Positions 58,209 through 64,000 of a stretch of DNA of 64,000 nucleotides are shown in pieces. The position numbers and the translations under genes were made by a program. This DNA is from Rugalucina vietnamica. Taxonomy: Eukaryota; Mollusca; Bivalvia; Lucinida; Lucinidae. The DNA lies in NCBI GenBank assembly GCA_964017185.1, contig OZ024869.1, forward strand, positions 66,172,315 to 66,236,314, read 5' to 3'. A model generated the notes under the pieces. The model had not been told where the DNA came from and searched no databases. It saw nothing but the letters and a program-made list of their open reading frames with translations. Every line of letters begins with the position of its first letter. Within the stretch, counting starts at the first letter, position 1.

Positions 58209-59631
58209 GCATGTCTTTTAGATCCGCACACCGACTTTTAATAGACTTAACCTTTTGCATCGTGTTCTTTCCGGCCAGTTCATGTTTATAATTTGGATAA
58301 GTATAGGTAAAATACTTTGACCATGCCGCTTGAACTCACGTGATTAAGTTTTGTAAACACGGTAAAAGGAGCACATATCTTACACATTTTCCAGTGCATT
58401 TGAAGCACGTGGTCATATACTGTTTACCGCCATAGAGTCGCATTATTGAGAACATATTTTTAAGCAGTCCGATCACAAAATACATATCTATAACAGAGGT
58501 TAAGCGGAACGGTCAAAGTTATTTACCTATGCTGATACAAATTAACAAGCTAACAGATTTATGGAACATTTTTGTGAATTTTTGTCGAAATGGTTTAAAA
58601 TTGCGCAAAAAGAAAAACAACAAATGAATGTGCACCTGTCCGCGAATGTCTAGATGGAGAGTATAATGTTACGTTTATTATAAAGGTGGCTCCTCATATG
58701 TGCTTTATATGACTGCACGGGCTAATTTTAATCAAAAAATAAATATACACTGGTAAAGAATTCCAGTTAAAATCACAGATAAACCTTATGAAATGCTCGT
58801 TAATATATGTATGGAAATGATGCTATAGTCTACTTAGTTCTCACGATCAGATTAATCACGATCAGTACTCCAGCACCTGAGTGGGATAGCGTTTGTAGAA
58901 CAAAAAACACACCTGCATTTGCATATTCCATGACGCGGACCAGTCTCTTTTATTTGTTTATAACGGTATAATAATAATTGATTTGCAATTTTGTCACCAT
59001 TTTTACGACAAATATTTAAGGGTCTCAATTGCAAAACAAAATGTCGCCCGAAAATAAATTGTCAAAATAGAAAAAAAAATATAGAAGATACTTTGGAAAC
59101 AGTGAACACGTACACAAGGGAGATAGTATGGGCCATATTACGCGATTTCGGGTACTGAAACCTCATCAGCGGCCCTATAAAAACGGCTACGAATGCAAGA
59201 TATATATACTGCAATTTCAAAAGTTCTAATTACAAAGTTAGCCTGGGAAACGAGAAGCTATCGGCTGAACCCGAAATATTACTCCATGTACAAACATGTT
59301 ATCAAACCATTGTCCAAATAGTCTACGATCAACTTTCGCTTTTGTAAGCATTGAATTCTCCTTTCTTTGGCCTTCAACGGAATTTAAGTCAATTTAATAC
59401 ACACGTTTGAGTTTATGAAAAACTGCATGTATCTAGTAAAACCCTGTTACTGAGCACATCGCTAGTGACAATTCGTGTCAAAAAGACCCACATTTTGTTT
59501 TCTTTCAGTTGGGTAAAACAGCATACAGATGAAACCACTGGGGCTTTCCAGCCTGTCTAATCAAATTGGTGCAATCAAGGATCTCTTACTAAGACACTTA
59601 CGCTTGTTTAAGTGATTGGGTTTTTTTAAAC
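58209..59631. other. Upstream region of the secreted-protein gene
   Basis: No ORF supported. A block GGGAGATAGTATGGGCCATA followed by TTACGCGATTTCGGGTA at 59117-59160 belongs to the repeat seen at 22790-22850 and 36990-37050. The rest is unassigned and would hold distal regulatory sequence. Confidence 0.4.
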
Positions 59632-59640
59632 TATATAAAG
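59632..59640 (+). promoter_or_regulatory. TATA box of the secreted-protein gene
   Basis: TATATAAAG ends 19 bp before the first ATG (59659). An initiator-like TTCAGT lies at 59653-59658. With usual TATA-to-start spacing, transcription would begin at about 59656-59665, at or past the first ATG, which favours the second ATG at 59680 for translation. Confidence 0.6.
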
Positions 59641-59658
59641 GCTAAACACACATTCAGT

Positions 59659-62211
59659 ATGTACTTTCTTAAATGTTCGATGCCTAAAGTTGTTCTTCTT
59701 CTCGTTGCTTTTTGCTTTAACATTCAACAAACTAATCAGAAAGGTGGAAAACAACTAGAGATTGGACTGGAATATGCAACACTTGCGCTTGATATAGCCG
59801 GCACGGCGTTGTCTGTCATCAATTTCATGGATGAACAAGACGACCCTGAAGTGACGGCAGAGGACTTAGACACACTGAGAGATGACGTAGTACAGCAGGT
59901 GTCAGGTTTGATCACGGAAACAGAGAATAATGTTATCAGTGTGATAAAATTGCAACAAAAGGTCGAAAGACTGACAGATATAAAATCTATCATTGCGAGT
60001 TCGCTTGTTGATTTGGAAAGGTACCTTAAGGCAGAAACTGCGACCGATCAAACAGATCATATGAACCTATTCATTCAAAGGTTTGAAGAACATGATGCTA
60101 TATTAGTGATAAGGGAACTTGCAACATTACTGACCGACACAGTCCCGGAGCTATCTGAGCCTATGTCATCGCTGATTCTTGAGACCACGAATTGCAACAT
60201 GACCTCCATCAATGAATTCGAAAAATACTATGCAAGTCTCGTTTCCCAGAGCCTAACGCTTGAATATGCTCACGCGAAAATGACCGATTTAAACCTTGAT
60301 TTCGTGGAAGAAAATTGGGACAATAAACTGACAAACATACAAAACGCGTTTGATAGCATGGAAAGTGATTGTGTGGAAAAATTTTCGGCGTCAGTAACAG
60401 AAGAAGTAAAGGAAGAGATATCCCTGGGCGACTTACACCAAAACAGTAAAGATCGGTACAACTGGAAATGGAATGATGTGTATCAGTATGATCCCCGTGA
60501 TACAACGTCACATCTATGGAACTACTTCATCGCCCTACAAGGTACACATTTCAGTTTTAATGTTTTTTGCGGAGGAAAGATGCGCCTGGCTAATGTAACT
60601 CATGGGTTCTTTTTTAATATGATTGTAAGACTGTATTAACATGTTTATACAAATATTGGTGGCATTTTAATGATTGTTGGAAATAATGCAGACAAATCCC
60701 ATCAACCTAGCAACTTGTCAATCTTCACATCAACAAATACCCCCTCAAACCCCACTTTTATATAGCAAAAATGGGGTTTGTAGGGGTATACTTATTTTTC
60801 TTTGTTTTGATCCAAAACAGCATTGTTCTCGTCAGAACCACATCGGCAAGGCGGTTCTAGCCGAGGCGGTTCTAACGTGTACACACAATGTATGCTTTGG
60901 GCGATATATAATATTAAAAAAAATCACAAATTTTAAATGAAATTTTCATTCAACAAATATTTGGAATAAGTAGGTTTGGCCACTATCAAGGCTTGGTCCC
61001 ATACGACTTGGCCAAACATATTTTTCCTCAGCGGTAAGACGTTTAATAAGAATATTTACTACGTACTGAGCGATGTAACTGTTTAAGGACGGGCTAGCGA
61101 AATAGTCGACGCTTTTAAACCGGATATTTGCAAGATAAGTTAAGAAGACAAAATCTCAGTCTCATGAGAACCAGCAAATGTAAAAAATATAACATTGGTA
61201 ATAGGCAAGCGTATATATTATTTAGATAATGTTCTAAACGATATATGGAACTAACGTCTTAAGATACAATACGGATTGCATTTGAATACAAGTATAACTA
61301 GCTAACTAGTATATCATCAAGAAAACATGTCCGTGCAATGAATACCCCCTTAAACCCCACTTTTATATTGCAAAACTGGGGTATACAAGGGGTATACCTT
61401 TCTTATTTTTGCTCCAAAACATAGATTGTGGGTATTTGTTAGAACCGCCTCCTCGAGGCGGTTCTAACGTGTACCCACAATCTCTGTTTTGAGCAAAAAT
61501 AAGAAAAATATCAAAATGTTCCTGATGAAAATTTCAATTTTTACAGGTGAAAAAAGTCTCTGTATATTGCATGGGCGTGTTTTCGTAATGTGAATTATTG
61601 GCCTTTGAAAGTGCGGATACAAGGGGTGGCTATAAGTCCCATCCTATAAGTTCACATTGTAAGAGCTCAGAAGCAGCTCAGGTGAATTAATGAATAGTCC
61701 GACTGTTCCATATATTTCAGACCAGACCTTTCTATTTTGGAATGGACCAACGCAAGATAGAAACAACATTATTGTGTTTGGCGATAAGAATACATCCGTA
61801 CTTCACTGGGACAGAGCCGATGTACAGTCTCAACTTGAGTCTAACGCTAGCAGATTCGCGAGAGATATCGATGGGCAAAAGAATGCAAAGTTTCTTGGAA
61901 GGACAATCGGAACTTTCATAAATGACATTAACTTTGTTTATAAAGGCATAGTTGTATTATACGCACATTCGAATGTTCCAACCTCAGTAATAATTGACGA
62001 GGAATATTCACCAGTCGCCCAGGTCTATGTTCCCATCAATAGTTACGAAGGTTATAATGTGTATGTCTACCCAGAAAGCTGGTATGACTTCACCTTATGT
62101 AGGAAGGTTTATAGTGAGAAAGGCCTGCAAGAAACGGAAGACAATGGCAGTGTGATGGCAAACGCCGATGCCAGAATACTAACCTTGATGATTTTTCTTT
62201 TAATGTCGTGA
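59659..62211 (+). CDS. Secreted helical protein, two exons, tandem family member
   Basis: Exon 1 is 59659-60541 and exon 2 is 61721-62211. The donor CTACAAG|GTACAC and acceptor TATATTTCAG|ACC join in phase 1, giving 457 residues from the first ATG, or 450 from the better-placed ATG at 59680. Seen: a signal peptide (PKVVLLLVAFCFNIQQ); a long mostly helical region with TAEDLDTLRDDVVQQ and a conserved RFEEHDAILVIRELATLLTD stretch; TTNCN near residue 176; an exon-2 domain rich in aromatic and beta-type residues; and a hydrophobic tail ILTLMIFLLMS that could be a GPI signal. The function is not recognised. The helical layout recalls cephalotoxin-like or rapunzel-type proteins, a weak inference. 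If the intron is retained, the frame stops at 60639. A tandem paralogue follows at 63482. Confidence 0.8.
60720..60960. mobile_element. Hairpin MITE family A, copy 8 (intronic)
   Basis: CCCACTTTTATATAGCAAAA, GGGTATACTTATTTTTCTTTG, and a palindrome with an expanded loop in which GGCGGTTCTA occurs twice. Confidence 0.7.
61318..61602. mobile_element. Hairpin MITE family A, copy 9 (reference copy, intronic)
   Basis: Ends AAGAAAACATGTCCGTGCAATG and CATGGGCGTGTTTTCGTAATG are an imperfect inverted repeat. The core pairs ATAGATTGTGGGTATTTGTT + AGAACCGCCTC with GAGGCGGTTCT + AACGTGTACCCACAATCTCT, a stem of about 38 bp with almost no loop. Also shared by the family: CCACTTTTATATTGCAAAAC and GGTATACAAGGGGTATACC. 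No coding. Confidence 0.85.
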
Positions 62212-62429
62212 TTGCAACTAAACATTAATTTTAAGCGAAATTATAAAATCATTGTGATAATTCATTGTACCGGGCTTCAGAGTTCATAGTAGCTTTTATT
62301 GATTGATTGATTGATTGATTGATTTTGACGTATTTCTATACCATTTCATGTATCATTGATAATATCAAAAGAAAACTTCACTCAAATCCATTGAACCTTA
62401 TAATTAGGTACACTTTATCTATTTTTATG

Positions 62430-62435
62430 AATAAA
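62430..62435 (+). promoter_or_regulatory. Candidate polyadenylation signal
   Basis: AATAAA lies about 220 bp after the stop at 62211, a reasonable 3' UTR length. Confidence 0.5.
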
Positions 62436-63018
62436 ACGTATATTTTCAATATCGAATACACTTAAAACAAAATTAGGGGACGATTAAAGTATTTTTTTAT
62501 TTACATTTAATTATCATTTGCCAGTTTTGATAGTTAATGATTATTTTACACCTAAACAGACACTCAAATAACAAAAAACAATTCATTCCTGACAAGGGAT
62601 ATTTTTTGTATATAACATCAGAAAGTATCGGGTTTCATGAATGCAAATTAAAATAACGGTGAACAGAGCGGGGTAAAAAAGGCTGCACTGGACAGAGATG
62701 GCATGTTACTCGAAATGTAAACAATAGTATACATATACTTTAACAGTCTGGCCTGCGTTAAGATAAATATCATTGTTACTCAGCTATAAATGATAACAAC
62801 CTCCGAAATTCCCTTGCGGAATAAAGGATCAGGTGATCTTGGTCTGGAAATTTTGGACTTAGCTTCATCCTTTGTATGAAGACATTAGATGACACTCATT
62901 ACATCTGTACTTTAACTGCTACGTCGAACTGTCCAAATTCGTAGTTCATTTTTATCGTAAGCCTAGCTATCAGATGGGTGTTTATAGATGTTAAAAAGTA
63001 TTTGTAAGCTAGTTTGTT
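62436..63018. other. Spacer between tandem genes
   Basis: AT-rich; no element recognised. A GATT run lies upstream at about 62300-62324. Confidence 0.4.
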
Positions 63019-63205
63019 TGTTTCTTTGTTTGCATTGAGGTCTAACGTCCCAGTCAAAAGATTTTCAGTCCTGTCGAGACGGAGTGATCGCTTCCTGGGT
63101 ACTGATACTCTGGGGAGTTAAAGCGTCTTGATCAAGGACACAACACGGCGCCGCCCCTGGTGATCGAACCCAGGACCTCTCGATTCTTAGGCCGATGCTG
63201 TACTT
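63019..63205 (-). mobile_element. tRNA-derived SINE, 5'-truncated (reverse)
   Basis: On the minus strand GGTCCTGGGTTCGATCACC includes a clear B box, followed by a body ending GACGTTAGACCTCAATGCAA and a (CAAA)n-like tail. The A-box end is missing. Confidence 0.7.
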
Positions 63206-63481
63206 GTAAAATGTATTTACATTTCTGTTTATAACACTTTTTACATTTAGAACTGTTTATAACACTGATTAAAATAACCTATACGAAAAATTTTGTGACT
63301 TGTCCATTCAGTATTAATTGCCTCTATTTGAGTGCTTTTTAAACGTATATGTACTTTTTGTATGACTTTCAGGCTTACATCGATTCAGTCTTCTGAGTCG
63401 TATGTATGTACAAGTAGCGGCATTCTTTGAGTTGATCGGAACATCAAATCCAACAAGCCAACATATCGCAATAAAACCAAA

Positions 63482-64000
63482 ATGAGGAAATTTTATATGT
63501 ATATGGTGTGTTGTCTTATTTTTTGTGCAAACATACCATTGACTGAGCAAGGTGTTCTGTCAATCGGCAAAGCATTATTTAGCTTTGGACTCTCGGTATT
63601 CAACACTGCATTAAGTCTCGTAGAGTTATTGGATGACGAAGAGTCAGGAGGGGTTACTCAGGAAGATCTGGACAAGTTAAAAGCAGATTTGTTGCAAGAT
63701 ATAGGTACTATGATTGAAGAAACGGAATCATCTATTCTTTTAAACGTCATGTTACAAACAGGTGTAAACAGACTTGAGACTATCAGAAACGCAATCAAAA
63801 GTTCTCTTGGCGATTTGAGTGATTATTTGAAGACTACGACTTCAACGGATCAGACTACGTATAGGGATTTGTTTGTTAAACGGTTCGAAGAGCACAACGT
63901 TATTGTATATATACGAGAGCTTCCAACCCTGCTCACCGACTCTATTCCAGAACTTTCGAAGTCTATGATATCGCTAATTTGGGATACGACGAATTGCAAT
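63482..64000 (+). CDS. Tandem paralogue of the secreted helical protein (partial)
   Basis: Open frame of 173 codons from the ATG at 63482 to the window edge, with no stop. It begins with a signal peptide (MRKFYMYMVCCLIFCANIP) and aligns along its length with the 59659 protein. Shared blocks include EDLDKLKADLLQ, LFVKRFEEHNVIVYIRELPT, LLTDSIPELS and TTNCN. Identity is roughly half by eye. Same strand, about 1.3 kb downstream. The rest of exon 1 and exon 2 lie outside the window. No close TATA box is seen; a TTTCAG near 63370 could be an acceptor for a 5' UTR exon. Confidence 0.85.
   Translation, partial: MRKFYMYMVCCLIFCANIPLTEQGVLSIGKALFSFGLSVFNTALSLVELLDDEESGGVTQEDLDKLKADLLQDIGTMIEETESSILLNVMLQTGVNRLETIRNAIKSSLGDLSDYLKTTTSTDQTTYRDLFVKRFEEHNVIVYIRELPTLLTDSIPELSKSMISLIWDTTNCN

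Larger units (their letters stand above)
60542..61720 (+). other. Intron of the secreted-protein gene
   Basis: 1179-bp phase-1 GT-AG intron. It holds two family A hairpin MITEs. Confidence 0.75.

Noticed and set aside
59736..60511. Minus-strand ORFs of 63-100 codons
   Set aside because: They are shadows of the plus-strand secreted-protein exon.

Overview
The window looks like nuclear DNA of a marine mollusc, probably a bivalve. It is AT-rich and sparse in coding sequence, with spliced genes, tRNA-derived SINEs, retroelement relics, and the dispersed GGTCAAGGTCACATGAC and GGTGAGCTAAA repeat families that I associate with molluscs. The organism call is an inference from repeat style and protein families. 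There are no bacterial operons, CRISPR arrays or rRNA genes.

Three loci look like genuine genes. (1) Plus strand, 59659-62211: a two-exon gene for a secreted helical protein with a signal peptide and possible GPI tail, preceded by a TATA box. A tandem paralogue starts at 63482 and runs off the window edge. (2) Plus strand, 35488-36360: an uninterrupted carbohydrate sulfotransferase ORF of the HNK-1 type. (3) Minus strand, 10621-3737: a second sulfotransferase, now a pseudogene. It has two small frameshifts and a 5.9-kb DNA transposon inserted inside its coding sequence with a 3-bp target duplication.

Nearly everything else is mobile or repetitive. Region by region: 1-670 CGTACGAT-rich element; 1110-2610 tandem 450-bp units with nuclear-receptor-like TCAAGGTCA sites; 3367-3536 TTAA-flanked MITE; 3942-9830 the 5.9-kb transposon; 10984-11693 hairpin MITE plus retroelement 3' end; 14480-16860 decayed invertebrate repeat-family protein; 17264-18985 reverse-transcriptase relic; 19459-19969 a miniature LTR retrotransposon (TRIM) with a tRNA-Leu primer site; 20547-21385 hairpin family B cluster; 22444-22665 Tc1 relic; 23571-27475 a 3.7-kb foldback palindrome built of 103-bp tandem repeats; 30434-31478 a TA-flanked element; 32147-32347 and 44559-45313 Harbinger-like MITEs; 33711-35459 a composite TIR element with a nested SINE; 36566-39830 hairpin MITE, second RT copy and tRNA-like repeats; 43333-43830 a Mutator-like MITE with 9-bp TSD; 46380-50130 and 55750-57215 members of the mollusc mosaic repeat; 51250-52425 a CCCCGG motif array and a palindrome with nested SINE; 53397-54699 an element packed with TACGCG motifs.

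The unifying pattern is a set of unrelated non-coding palindromic elements, each carrying its own short motif in many copies. Several insertions can be bounded to the base by their target duplications. The secreted gene pair at the right edge is the most interesting host locus.
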